64,000 nt of DNA from Vicia villosa (lineage: Eukaryota; Streptophyta; Magnoliopsida; Fabales; Fabaceae), in NCBI RefSeq assembly GCF_029867415.1, contig NW_026705785.1, positions 186,001-250,000 on the forward strand. Reading direction: 5' to 3'. A program made the position numbers and the translations under genes. Positions 1 to 10,904 of this stretch are shown here, piece after piece. The notes beneath the pieces are model-generated. The model was not told the DNA's origin, did not search any database, and saw nothing but the letters and a program-made list of their open reading frames with translations. Within the stretch, counting starts at the first letter, position 1, and each line of letters begins with the position of its first letter.

Positions 1-610
1 TGATACTTACAATCACTTGTGTATCGAAGCTTAATACTTTCGTGTTTGAGTTGTGCGCGAGAGATCACCGATGCGAGAATACGGATGTTCTCGCAAATTT
101 GCTTTAGAGATAACATTGATTGTGATTTATCTCGTTGGGGCCTCATAGATGAACACTGATGTGAGAGATACATGATGGTAATGACGAGTATTGTAGGTTG
201 AGTGCAATTGATCGATAGGTTTAAGTTTGTGACGAGTAAGTGTATTTTCAGGACTGATAAGTTATTCTCTCCGAAGAATGTATTTATTTTCCTATTTATA
301 TCTTTTTACTTTTTGTTTATTCAAACTCGAGCTCACAAACAGTGAAACAGTTGAATGGCATTCTAACCAGACCATTATCTGTGGACACGATAATTCCATG
401 AGTAATACTTCTAAATCGTTTGCTTGCCACTTTACTGTGCCAACAAAATGGCTTCGTTGCCGAAGAATGGTGTTTTGTGTTAGAATTGCATCACAATAGT
501 TTCTGTGGTTTTGAGCTTTGTATATATTTCTTATATATTGTATATGTTCACTTATATATTTTACACTTGTACGTGTTTACTTGTAAATTGTGCAATGTGC
601 TCTCCTAGCA
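1..610 (+). mobile_element. Decayed Athila-type (Ty3/gypsy) LTR end, primer-binding site and leader
   Basis: The stretch just before about 446 ends in GTGCCAACA. It is followed at 449-466 by TGGCTTCGTTGCCGAAGA, which resembles the usual Athila-lineage primer-binding site (TGGCGCCGTTGCCGGGGA) with C-to-T and G-to-A changes. The downstream text (TTGTGTTAGAATTGC..., then a T/A-rich leader to about 600) also resembles Athila leaders. No second LTR or gag is visible here, so this is an old fragment cut by the window edge. The assignment rests on remembered family sequence; the left boundary is unknown. Confidence 0.5.
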
Positions 611-2400
611 ACCATGATTGGGGACGATTAAGGTTAAGAGTGTAGACTTTGATGAGTATCAGAGTGGTGTGATAATGGAAGGTGTGGCCAAGGTCAATTT
701 TACCGGGGATCCCACGGAGAGTGCCATTGTACTTGCTAAAAAAATATAGATGTGTGGACTCCATAGGCTGGTAGGGGTGGCTAGAGACTTTAGTATTTTT
801 GGGTGTTAAGGAAACCTCACGATGGTGAAAAACAATGTCTTAAATGTGTTTTCTATGGGGTTAGAGCAAGATCAAGAGGGTGAAAAGATCTGTTTATGGT
901 ATATTTTCAATGAATAATGGAATAATCCCCATTAATTCTAAGGTTGAGATATTTATAGAGAAATATTGGTCTGAATTTTGAATTTTTTAAAGAGTAGCAA
1001 CTGTGTTTTCTTGACCATAAGAATCGTTGACTGCCTATTTTTTAAGGAATCGTGACCCTGACCACTTCCTCACGTGGTTATAGACTTGGTTATAGACCGC
1101 ATACACATCAACCATTCATATTTCTCATTAGGAGTAGGACTATCCTACTACAAAATTTCTTTTTTTTTCTATTGTCGGATGCCGATATATTTCAAAATTG
1201 TTATTGCGAGAAATATATTTGTCATGTTCCATCTACATAAATACTTTTAATTTACTAGCGGATGTTTATACTTTATTTGCTTGTTTAATTTATTCTCTCT
1301 CATTTTTCTACAATTTTCATCATATTCCTTCGAGACACCGCAAACAAAGGCCACGCTATCATTGTAAATTTTCAATTTATGAGTAAATAAACATCAAACA
1401 AAGATTGAGAGGATGAAGTTACCGAGGATGAAATGTATGCCGTTGAAATGAAATTACTGATAAGTAAATTTTGAGGCTCCAGGAAACACCAAACAAGATT
1501 CTAATAAGAAAATTGGGGAATAACACATATTGACAAACTTATATATGCTTTCTATGCTAAAATTAGAAGTTGGACTCATTTACATGTGTATTACTTATAA
1601 TTTACACAAAATATAAAATTCCAAGTATCATTTTGAATTTGACAATATAAATTCTTAAAGAAATGTATTTCAAGTTTAGGGTCAGACATTACTAAACTAT
1701 CAAATTATTTTGGTCCTTGGAGTTGCAAAGGAACTAGTTTTTTGTACTGTGATAATTTTTAATGTAATTTTAAATTGACCAATGTAGCATTGATACTTGT
1801 TTTAACAATTACTGTAAACTTTTATATTTTGGTTTTTCAATCTTGCAATAATCATAAGTGGCAGAACAATTTTTTGAGTTGTCATAATTCCACAACTCTT
1901 TTATAAATCATATAATAAATTCCATTATATTGAATACTAGAACTTATTTGATACAACCATTATTAATACAATGTCTGCTACATTACATAAAATATTTGCA
2001 TTCAATAGATTATTTATCTTTTGCCTACTAACCACATTCCAATAACTTGGGTCTAGAAGAGTTGTTTCATTTTCAATCCGCATTTTGTTTTCTAATACTA
2101 AAGCTCTTTGTTACAATTGTTTCGTTATAAGAAATATTAACATGTTTTTAGATTTTCCTCCAAGATCGAATAATAACTTTTGTAGATTATAGATATGTTT
2201 ACTTCGTATAGTTGTTGATTTGTTACTCTCAAAAGAAAGTTGTATTCCATCTTTATTCACTTCAGTGTCCTATTAGCATCTTTTGTCCAACGCCTTAAAA
2301 TATAATTACTTGAAATGTCAACAACATTTTAGGCTTAGGAAATCATTAACATTTTTGTTCTTATTATATGATTTTATTAGAATCAGACGATCGTCTTGGC
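611..2400. other. AT-rich intergenic DNA, nothing recognised
   Basis: Only short open frames (about 60 residues) with no recognisable domain occur here, and no terminal repeats or tandem arrays were seen. It may include more of the decayed Athila leader, but I cannot support that. Confidence 0.5.
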
Positions 2401-2870
2401 CTATAATATAATTCTGGTCGGTCTAAAGAAAAAGAGGGGGTGTACCTGCAAGATAATCGGATGCCAAAGTGAGAATCAGAGCGAGAGCAAGTACGAAGGA
2501 TGAGTGAGATAATGAATGAATACATGACCTTCTCTGAAAGAGGGTATTTATAATGCCCTCAACGTTGGGCCAAGATCTGTTGTTTTGAGCTGGATCGTGG
2601 AGGTCCAAAACAGGAGACTAGCAGGATCCTACGTGGTAGGGCAGAGTCAGCATGTGACTCCCATTCTAGGTCAACTTCCCGTAGGGTTTGGAGGAGGAAG
2701 ACTGAATCTTTCGGTGAACATTTGACCACGTGCTCTTCGTGGGGCACGTGGTTGTGACTCTTCCAACGATTATGAGTAAGTGAATATTTTTTTGGGCCTT
2801 CTTGACTTCGCTGGATTAAGCTCTACCCGACGGTGGGCCAACCTCTGGTCCGATCTAGAACACTATACAT
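2401..2870. other. Unassigned segment of higher GC, repeat-like
   Basis: Base composition rises sharply compared with both sides. The text (for example CACGTGCTCTTCGTGGGGCACGTGG at about 2728-2751) has no coding signal and no visible boundaries. A transposon fragment is possible, but no family is recognised. Confidence 0.3.
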
Positions 2871-2884
2871 TTTCAATTATCTTC

Positions 2885-2995
2885 AAAATCTTCAATGGAT
2901 GGTGAATCACGAATGCATGACTCACGACCTTGAGAGAAACACACTCTCAAGACCCAAGCTTCCACCGCTAAGCCAACCTTTGAGTTATAAAAACA
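2885..2995 (-). repeat. tRNA-like / SINE-like fragment
   Basis: Read on the minus strand, GGTTGGCTTAGCGGTGG resembles a tRNA A box. It is followed by a CTTGAGAGTGTGTTTCTCTCAAG hairpin and a degraded B-box-like region (GGTCGTGAGTCA). This order is typical of tRNA-derived SINE heads or tRNA-like dispersed repeats of plants. The B box is poor and no poly-A or T tail was identified, so a chance match is possible. Confidence 0.3.
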
Positions 2996-2999
2996 ATAT

Positions 3000-3437
3000 A
3001 ATATAATCATATTAATTTTATGATGTAACTGGTATGTATACAAAAAATTAACAATGTCAATGTTTACGAACATAGCATATACAAATCACAATAACACTCG
3101 CAACATATTTCTAAACACATTATGTTTTATTGGGTCAAATAAACTTCAATTGCCAGCAAATTAATATGGAGTTTGTATACTTTAGTAAATTCTACAAAAT
3201 TTTTTTTTTAAAATTTTAACAAATCATAAAAGATATTTTAAAATATATGTGTTAGAGAGTGTGTTACTAACACTTCCCTAATAATATGTATGTAATATTA
3301 GTTGAAAAGCCATGAATGATTGAAAATATGAAATACTTATTTGTTTCGTAAAAAAATATAACCATAAGAATAATTTATAATTCTTATTTATATAAAACTA
3401 AAATGAAAAGGGATATCTACTACCTATTTCTTATATC
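3000..3437. other. AT-rich DNA downstream of the zinc-finger gene
   Basis: No open frame, repeat or site of note. It lies 3' of the minus-strand A20/AN1 gene and may contain its 3' UTR. Confidence 0.4.
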
Positions 3438-3850
3438 TTAGATACGGTGTTCTAATTTATCACTCATACATAAAGGGTTTTGTTTTTCTAATACTTGGCG
3501 ACCAATATTCTTTAAATTCACTTTGCAAGTATGTTCTTCCGGATATCTATGCATTCCACAAAACACATCACCACAACGACACTCGAATCCTATAAGTCCC
3601 ACTTTTTTGTTGCAACTCTTGCACCTATTTTTCTTCTTCTTCATGTTCTCGTTGTCGTTGAGAGAAATTGCTTCCACGCCATCATAAATATCATTAGTAC
3701 TAAGATTCTTTGAAAGAGAAGAAGATGTTCATTCTCGCTCGATTTAGCAATATTTTCTTTGACATATTGGTTGAAACACTTTGAACATAGATTCTTGTTT
3801 GAAGGAGATCCATAAAATCCACAACCATTGGCACAAAGTGATGGCTCCAT
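3438..3850 (-). pseudogene. A20/AN1 zinc-finger stress-associated protein (SAP), frameshifted
   Basis: Plant SAPs are small A20/AN1 proteins linked to abiotic-stress responses and ubiquitin binding or ligase activity. The first frame starts MEPSLCANGCGFYG at 3850 and carries a full A20 finger (CANGCGFYG...CSKC) up to about residue 24. The AN1 finger (CKSCNKK..GFECRCGDVFCGMHRY..EHTC) and the C-terminus ending KLEHRI lie in another frame, down to 3438. In the AN1 frame, a TGA is met about 40 codons into the gene, just before the linker, so one indel in the linker (about 3680-3735) separates the domains. The single-exon layout and about 137 residues fit short plant SAPs. Either this is a recently broken gene or there is a base error in the assembly; all zinc ligands are intact, which favours a recent break or an error. 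Confidence 0.8.
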
Positions 3851-3965
3851 GTTATTTCACTTAGTTTTGACTCGAGAAAAAGTGAAATAGATCAATAAAA
3901 GAGAGAGAGTTTTATGGAGAAAAGAGGCAAGTTTGAAATTGTTAGATGGTTCAATAGCTTATGTG

Positions 3966-3974
3966 TATTTATAA
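3966..3974 (-). promoter_or_regulatory. Candidate TATA box of the SAP gene
   Basis: TTATAAATA on the minus strand lies about 115 bp upstream of the SAP start codon. That spacing would place transcription start near 3935 and give an 80-90 nt leader. Position and sequence are typical, but the AT-rich surroundings make chance matches common. Confidence 0.45.
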
Positions 3975-5871
3975 GGGTAATTGCCGGATAATAATAGACC
4001 ATATCCACTAGGAAACTAACTATCATAAAATTAGGAAAGTAAAGGTTATCCAATTTAAGATTTAAAAAATTATCTTCTTTTTTAAGTACGATCTCTATCT
4101 TTTTATTTTAAATTATAAATCAAATAAAAATTCAATCATTTATCCATTATTACATAATTATTTCAAATGGGTTCAACATAAAAAATAATAATCTCTGTAG
4201 AAAATAAAGTTGTTTCCTTAATTAATCAAATTAGGTTTTTTAGAATTATTATTTTTTATTTCAATTACTATATTTCTAATTAGATTTAGCATTTGTCAAG
4301 ATTTTATTTTTAGAATTTAATGATTAATTTTTATTATTATATTAAAAATACATAATTTTTAAAAAAATATTTATCTCATAAATAATTTTTAATTTTTTTA
4401 AAATAATTTTAAATTTAAACAATTTAAATTAAATTTGATCAAATTAGATTTGATTGAAATTTGAAATTAAGAATATGATCAATAACACTTAAGTTGCTAA
4501 TATTCAAACCGCTATAAAAAATTTTAAGCCAAATATCTATAAATTAAACAAAGAAGTTACAAAAACTAGGACCATAAACCTAACTCAGTCAAACCACAAA
4601 ATTATTTTAGAAGGGTATACAAATAGATAAAAACATCAAAAGTGATTTTTTGTTTAAAACAAAAAAGAAAATTATTTGCATGAAAACGTGGCTTTATAAA
4701 CAACCAATCACAATTTTATATTAATTAAAAATAATAAATAAATTTTTGTCTCTCCAACATTATCACACAACCACCTCCAGAATCCAATTAAAAAAATAAA
4801 TTAAATATTAAATAAATTTAAATTTTTTCTATTCTTATTAGCTGTTTCTAACACTAAAGGTTTTAATTCATATTCATGCAAGTTTTTCTCAACAACTAAA
4901 GTAAAAGCACGCACACGAGACACTATCCAGCAAACATGTTCTTACAGACACTGAAACCAAATAGCTAAAAAGAGTCTAGTGTGAGCATTCACTTTTCAAC
5001 ATGGTATATGAACCAACCACCAACATAGACTAATTCACGAACCAACAACCTCTGGAAAAAAAATTACAGCGAACAGAACAACTCTTTTGAGTCCAACAAT
5101 CCAATATCAAATAGAATGATACGTGTGTGAAATCAATCCCTCTTCAATCCAACATCTATACTATTAATTTACACCTTGTTAGAATGGTCATTTTGAAAAG
5201 GAGAACAAAATAAACTATTGAAGAGATCTTTCCGAAAGTAGAAATTGACTTGGGCATAATGAAAACATATTAGAAACTAGAAAGATTGATAGAGTGTAAA
5301 CAAGTCTGATGACATAATAGATATGAAAGACATAATGAATATGAGAACAACATATTTTAGTTTCTACCAAACTCCAGCATGTGTTTGAAATTAGATTGAA
5401 AATGATCTACAACCTTCAAAGATCATCATTAACTATGACTAGTGTATTGGTAAAAATGTATGATACCTTCAAAAGCATTATCTCAAGATTTTCTAATTTA
5501 TTTTAAGTGCCAGAATCTTGCAACACATGTATTACTTAAAAATGAATGGCTGTATTACTTAAAAACACAAAGCACTGTATGAAGCTATACAAAGAAAACA
5601 TGCATGTCTTAATTCAAATAAGTATTTATAAGTGGAAAAAGACTTGTGTGTCATTATGAAAATATAAGCTAATCAGGGTTGGATTTACACCACAAACTTT
5701 CTCACACATGTAAGCCTCTAACAATCCATGTTACCAATATCCTAGAATCTGGGATGGGGCAAATGACATCACATGCTTAAACTCAAAGGCAATCCAAAAC
5801 CCTAAAGAAGTATCATGATCGACCTACAACTTTTCACCAAGATATGATAATTATTTGTTTCTTTATCTACA
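3975..5871. other. AT-rich intergenic DNA, nothing recognised
   Basis: Very AT-rich (long A/T runs at 4080-4450), with no coding frame, terminal repeat or tandem array detected. Confidence 0.5.
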
Positions 5872-6290
5872 AGAACAACAACAACCACAACAGCTGAGCT
5901 TTGTCCCACTAAGTGGAATCAATTAGCTACATGAATCAACTTTTGCCATAATATCCTATCCAAAATCACGCTTCTATTTATTTCGTTAATCTCGAGATCT
6001 TTCTTTATAATTTCTTTTATAATCTTTCTAAATCTTCCTCTACCTCTAGTTGTTTGACTTCTCTCCGCTTGATCTACTCTCCTTAACACAAAAGCTATGG
6101 GTCTTCTCTATTATATGTGTTACCTCAACACTCTCTATTATATGTGTTACCTCAACACTCTCTAACATTTTCATTTCTATTTCTATCTTCTCTAGTCTTA
6201 CCATACATTTAACGCAACATCTTTATCTCTGCTACATTTACTTTATTCTCGTGTTAATTTTTAACCGCTCAATATTCTATCTCGTACAAA
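5872..6290 (-). mobile_element. 3' end of an RTE-type LINE, truncated
   Basis: On the minus strand the frame reads RRPIAFVLRRVDQAERSQTT (about 6098 to 6040), then RGRGRFRK, KKDLEINEINRSVILDR and LWQKLIHVAN before a stop. This is the conserved C-terminal tail of plant RTE-clade LINE reverse transcriptases. It is followed by CCACTTAGTGGGACAAAGC and a GTT-rich 3' tail (plus-strand CAACAACAACC at about 5876-5890), the usual end of this family. The upstream part decays beyond about 6160 and the endonuclease and RT core are absent, so this is a dead 5'-truncated copy. Confidence 0.8.
6105..6158. repeat. 27-bp tandem duplication inside the LINE remnant
   Basis: The 27-bp unit starting TCTCTATTATATGTGTTACC occurs twice head to tail (6105-6131 and 6132-6158) with no mismatch. 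It lies just upstream of the conserved C-terminal tail of the LINE. Confidence 0.9.
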
Positions 6291-7009
6291 ATCGCAGATC
6301 TTATCGCAATCCAATAAAATTTTCTTTTGTTTATTTATTCAACACAATTCCAAAATTAAATATCAGGTTACATACACTTCTAGTGTTCATAATTATTACT
6401 CAAATTCACCGCAATTAATCTATTCTATCATGCATGCAATATATTAAAAGTAAAGCTAACATAGATCCTGAAACAATTTATAACACTCATCTTGAAGAGG
6501 GGTTAAAATAATTGTGGACATCAGATAGTTTCTTGATTTCATTTCCATTTTTCATACACTGTCATATATTTCCATTTTTCATACACTTTCTCATATAGGC
6601 GAAGAAACAAAGCAGCTAATGTCACAGATATAGTAATGCTATAATAGGACAGAAAACAACTAAAAGAAGGCCTTCAAAACTGTCTCCAGAAAATATATGA
6701 AACAACTAAATAATCGTGTGCTTAACTTTGCATGAAATTTTGAAGGAAATGCAAAATACGATATTAATTGGTCTATCTATGGTCAGTTTAATGTATAAGA
6801 TTCTCATGTCCAAAAACTACAACAGCAACATACAAATCAGTCATATCTAAATGTTTTGAAGTTAACTAAAGAATCATATGAATTGACTAACCTGCAAAAC
6901 TAACGCTATAAATCGAATCATCTTCCGACTCTTTTCAAAATTTTTAAAAATGTGTTCAGCTTACAACAAAAGGCTCGCCACATAAAACTGTGCTTTAGAA
7001 AACAAAGGT
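6291..7009. other. Intergenic / 3' flank of the membrane-protein gene
   Basis: No coding frame or repeat. The part nearest 7009 is expected to hold the 3' UTR of the minus-strand gene; no confident polyadenylation signal was picked. Confidence 0.4.
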
Positions 7010-8380
7010 TCAAGAAACATACAAAATACAATGCCGGTGTAGCAAAAGGATCGCCGAAGAATATATTGCCTGCAGAAAGGTCACCCACCAAGCCAAAAAC
7101 AACGCAGCCTCTTTGAAAAACGCAGAGCCAGGCAATGCCAACGGAAAGTTTCCAAAGGAAGGACCGTCAATCTGAGACAAGCCAAGAAAGATAAGCACCA
7201 GCACAGGCGGACCAAGAAATTGCAAAACCACAAGGCACAAGTAATGATTATGCAAAAACATCTTTGCTCTACTGTAATCCAAATCAGGAACCTTGCTACC
7301 ATGAAGTCTTTGGTACCAAGACAACAAAGCTTCATTGAGATACATTTGCAGGTTAGGCCTTAAAGCCACAATCTGCAACAAACTCGATCCCAACAAACAC
7401 CACCGCCTAAAGTTAGCAAAATCAGACGGCATGAACCCTACATTCCCCACCAATCTCTCAGCATTACCAACTCCACCCGTCGCACTATCTCCCTTATAGT
7501 TTTTGTTTACAAAACTTTCAGCCAAAGGTGTAATCCACAGAAAAGCCACGAAAATAAGCAAGATTTGATTCGCATAAAGAATCGCACGGTTATAAAATCC
7601 ACAAGTAATCATTGACAAATTGCAACAAATCTGATCAGTCCCAAGCCAAAAAGATCTCGCACTTCTCACAGCAGGAATGAACAAGAAACTAGCAAGAGAA
7701 CCCATTAACACAGACAACAAAACCCTCCAAACCCCATCAACAGAAACCCCAAAATCAAACTCCAAAACCAAACAAGCAACCTCAGGAACAAAAAGCAACC
7801 CTAAGAAAACCCCCAAAACCCCAAAAACAACACTCAACTGCTTCTCCGACCTCCTCGACGCAGATCTTTCAAACGTAACCTTAACAAACAACATCCCCCA
7901 AGTATAAAGACTCAAAATTGATAACAAAACCGGAACAAAAACCCCATTAGCCAAAAACCCATTACCCTCTTCACAATCCAAAAACCTATGAAGCAAAATA
8001 GAGAAAAGGGCAATAAAAGAAACAGTAAAAGCAACGGAATACTGATCGATATAAAGACGAGACTGCAAATGACTCTGATCGAGCGTTATCCTGAAGATCT
8101 GAGCCTTACTCTCATCGAAATCGACCTTGTCCTTTGCTTTACTCCTCTTTCTGAGCTCTGTGGAGGTTTTGGAAGACAAGGGTTGGTAACCGTCGACGCC
8201 GGGGCGGCGAATGGCGGCTTTGAGGCCATTAGATTGAGGCTGGGAATCGGGGTGGATGTAGGTTTGGAGAGCGTAGAGGAAGAGGATTGGGATGCGGAAG
8301 AAGGTTAGGGTTAGGGCGAGGGTGATGGAGAGTGATGCGTGGAGGAATGGGTTCTTGTAGAACAGCACGAACTCAAGCAT
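7010..8380 (-). CDS. TMEM161-like multi-pass membrane protein
   Basis: A 456-residue single-exon frame starting MLEFVLFYKN. It shows about eight or nine hydrophobic segments (roughly residues 13-37, 115-133, 147-167, 182-205, 218-237, 266-286, 378-401 and 420-447, with a weaker one near 326-341). A basic loop with KRSKAKDK lies at about 77-86. The signatures SFLFIPAVRSARSFWLGTDQ (231-250), RRWCLLGSSLLQIVALRPNL (325-344) and the segment around HNHYLCLVVLQFLGPPVL (377-394) match the layout of the eukaryotic TMEM161A/B family. That assignment is from memory of the human proteins and is not an alignment. The molecular function of the plant members is not established as far as I know. The frame is intact from ATG to TGA and looks like the only functional host gene here. 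Its start lies 378 bp from the SIRE insertion, which therefore sits in its 5' flank. Confidence 0.8.
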   Translation of the reverse strand: MLEFVLFYKNPFLHASLSITLALTLTFFRIPILFLYALQTYIHPDSQPQSNGLKAAIRRPGVDGYQPLSSKTSTELRKRSKAKDKVDFDESKAQIFRITLDQSHLQSRLYIDQYSVAFTVSFIALFSILLHRFLDCEEGNGFLANGVFVPVLLSILSLYTWGMLFVKVTFERSASRRSEKQLSVVFGVLGVFLGLLFVPEVACLVLEFDFGVSVDGVWRVLLSVLMGSLASFLFIPAVRSARSFWLGTDQICCNLSMITCGFYNRAILYANQILLIFVAFLWITPLAESFVNKNYKGDSATGGVGNAERLVGNVGFMPSDFANFRRWCLLGSSLLQIVALRPNLQMYLNEALLSWYQRLHGSKVPDLDYSRAKMFLHNHYLCLVVLQFLGPPVLVLIFLGLSQIDGPSFGNFPLALPGSAFFKEAALFLAWWVTFLQAIYSSAILLLHRHCILYVS

Positions 8381-8752
8381 TTTGGTTGTAACAGAGGGGA
8401 AATGAAATGGCGTTACTTGCAGGCTTTCGGTTACATAGAGGCTTCTGTTAATGCTTCATAATAAAGATTTTAACTTTTTATTTATTTTGGAAGATTTAAT
8501 AATTTTTTTTTTTGATAAAATATGAATTTTTTATTTTGCTGAGTTTAGTTGAAATGAGCTTTTTCATGATTTTTTTAAGTTTATTTTTTTAGAGGTATCT
8601 TGAATAGGTTGCGTCGGTCTTTGAGCTTTGAAATCTGTGGTCTTTTAGGTGTAGTGTTTTGAGTGAAAGTAGAGTTATTATTTTTATAAGAGAAGTTTGG
8701 ATGATTCCTCCATTTAGGGTTATAGGTGTTCAAATAAGGGTTTCTTTGGGTA
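8381..8752. other. 5' flank of the membrane-protein gene
   Basis: A short T-rich region between the start codon and the copia insertion site. It must hold the proximal promoter of the minus-strand gene; no clear TATA box was chosen. Confidence 0.4.
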
Positions 8753-8757
8753 TAATT

Positions 8758-9971
8758 TGAAGGATAGAAAAACACTTAGAAGGGGGGGGGGGGGTGTTTG
8801 AATAAGTGTAGTCTAAAAACTTGAACGATAAAAACAAATTGCACAGTTATTTTTATCCTGGTTCGTTGTTAACTAAACTACTCCAGTCCACCCCTGACAA
8901 GGTGATTTACCTCAACCGAGGATTTAATCCACTAATCGCAACAGATTACAATGGTTATCCACTTAGTCCACGACTAAGTCTTCTAGAGTCTCTTGATCAC
9001 AACTTGATCACTCTAGGAACAAATGCTTAGGCACAAGCTAAGACTTTCTAGAGTATCCTCACCACCACGTGATCACCCTGGTTACAACTGCTTAGACACA
9101 AGCTAAGACTTCCTAGAGTTTCCTGATCAAACCTGATCACTCTAGTTCCTTACAAATTAATGTAATCAAATAAGAGTATTACAAGTGCTTCTGAAAAGCT
9201 ATAATCACAATAGTGATATTTCTCTTAAAGTTTAAGCTTAATCTCACTAATATATTACAACAGCAATGTAGTGAGCTTTCATGAAGATGAAGTTTGTGAG
9301 TTTTGATTTGAACAACGTTTCAGCAAGTTTGTATAGAGTTCCTCAGAATTCGTAACCTTGCTTCTCATCAGAACTTCATATATATAGGCACTTGAGAAGA
9401 TGACCGTTGGGAGCATTTAATGCTTTGCGTAATCCGTACAACATTGCATTTAATGTTTCACTCTTTTGTCAACTACCTCGAGCCTTGTTTACGTTGTGTC
9501 TACTGACGTTGCCTTTAATAGCTTCTAACGTTCCTTTTGTCAGTCAGCGTAGCCTGCCATCTTGTACTTGCTTCTGATCTGATGTTTGTGTATACAACGT
9601 TTGAATATCATCAGAGTCAAACAGCTTGGTGCAGAGCATCTTCTTGTCTTCTGACCTTGAAGAGCTTCTGAGCGTGATACCATGAGAACTTCAGTGCTTC
9701 TGCTTCTGATCTCAAGTTCTTCTGATGCTTCCATAGACTCATGTTCTGATTCTGCTTGACCATCTTCTGATGTCTTGTCAGACCATGTTCTGATGTTGCA
9801 TGCTGAACCTTCTGAGTCAAAGCTTCTGAGCGCTGATTTGTGCATACTCTTTATATATTTCCTGAAAAGGAAATTGCAGTGTATTAGAGTACCACATTAT
9901 CTTATACAAAATTCATATCCTTGTTATCATCAAAACTAAGAATATTGATCAGAACAAATCTTGTTCTAACA
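8758..9971 (-). repeat. SIRE 3' LTR
   Basis: 1214 bp, near-copy of 20014-21216. It differs by substitutions, by a long G run (from about 8779) absent from the partner and by a small indel near 9495. It contains an array of three 65-bp hairpin repeats at 8961-9146. Confidence 0.92.
8961..9146. repeat. 65-bp hairpin repeat array in the SIRE 3' LTR
   Basis: CTAGAGT starts recur at 8983, 9048 and 9113 (65-bp steps). Each begins a stem closed by ACTCTAG or a variant, with TGATC/GATCA inside, and is preceded by a second small stem (CTTAG...CTAAG). The partner array is at 20208-20393. Confidence 0.8.
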
Positions 9972-9986
9972 ATCTCCCCCTTTTTG
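9972..9986 (-). other. Polypurine tract of the SIRE element
   Basis: Plus-strand ATCTCCCCCTTTTTG abuts the 3' LTR; on the element's strand this is CAAAAAGGGGGAGAT, the usual second-strand primer. Further ATCTCCCCC copies occur near 10116 and 10136. Confidence 0.85.
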
Positions 9987-10240
9987 ATGATGACAAAAAC
10001 ATACATAAATGATATGAATTTGCAATCAGAAAAGATCAGACGGCAAAGGACAATTACACAGCTATAGCATAAGCATATAGACAATGTGTGAATATGTCTA
10101 CCCCTGAGATTTAAAATCTCCCCCTGAGATAGATAATCTCCCCCTGAAATAAATACTAGAAGAATTTTAATAATAAAAAACTTCCCTGAGTATTTCAGTA
10201 GAGACGTTCACATAAGCTTATGACTTCAGAATATTCATGG

Positions 10241-10580
10241 CTTCTGATTCTTGCTTCCATAGGACAGCTTCAGAACTTGAATTTCTTTAGATCCCTAGAA
10301 CACTCGCACCTTCTGATTCCAGCTTCCATCGGACAGCTTCAGAACTTGAGTTTCTTTGATCTTCAGAACATTCACAGCTTCTGATTTCAGCTTCCATTGG
10401 ACAGCTTCAGAACTTGAATTTCCTAGATCTTCAGAACATTCACAGCTTCTGATTTATGCTTCCGTCGGACAGCTTCAGAACTTGAATTTCCTAGATCTTC
10501 AGAACATTCACAGCTTCTGATTTATGCTTCCCTCGGACAGCTTCAGAGCTTGAATTTCTTCTTACATCACTTCATGCTGG
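10241..10580. repeat. 68-bp tandem repeat, five copies
   Basis: Units starting CTTCTGATT lie at 10241, 10310, 10378, 10446 and 10514 (68-69 bp steps) and share GGACAGCTTCAGAACTTGA. The array lies in the 3' untranslated part of the SIRE element, between the env-like remnant and the polypurine tract. Confidence 0.85.
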
Positions 10581-10904
10581 ATTGTATCAGAACATTGTTG
10601 AATGTACCACAGCGTCATCAGAGCATCTCTACATTCTGAAATGTTACAGAACAAACTAAACGACAAAAGTCAGCATGAATGAATCAGAACATAAAATACG
10701 TATCAGAGCATATGGACTGCATCTGATCATATATAATTTGTTTCATAAAATATATCAATTTGTCAGAACACACATAAATGTTTCAGAGCATTTAAAAATA
10801 TGCATCAGAACATATAAAGCATTAGAATGAAAGGAATATTCTATCATCAGAATATCAGACATGCTTCCTTCTTGCTTTTCGCTTCTGATTCTGAAGCTTC
10901 ATAG

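Noticed and set aside
6050..6418. 122-residue plus-strand frame
   Set aside because: It is antisense to the clear LINE C-terminal coding sequence on the minus strand and is low-complexity hydrophobic.
7677..8308. Plus-strand frames of 76 and 106 residues
   Set aside because: Antisense shadows of the TMEM161-like coding region.
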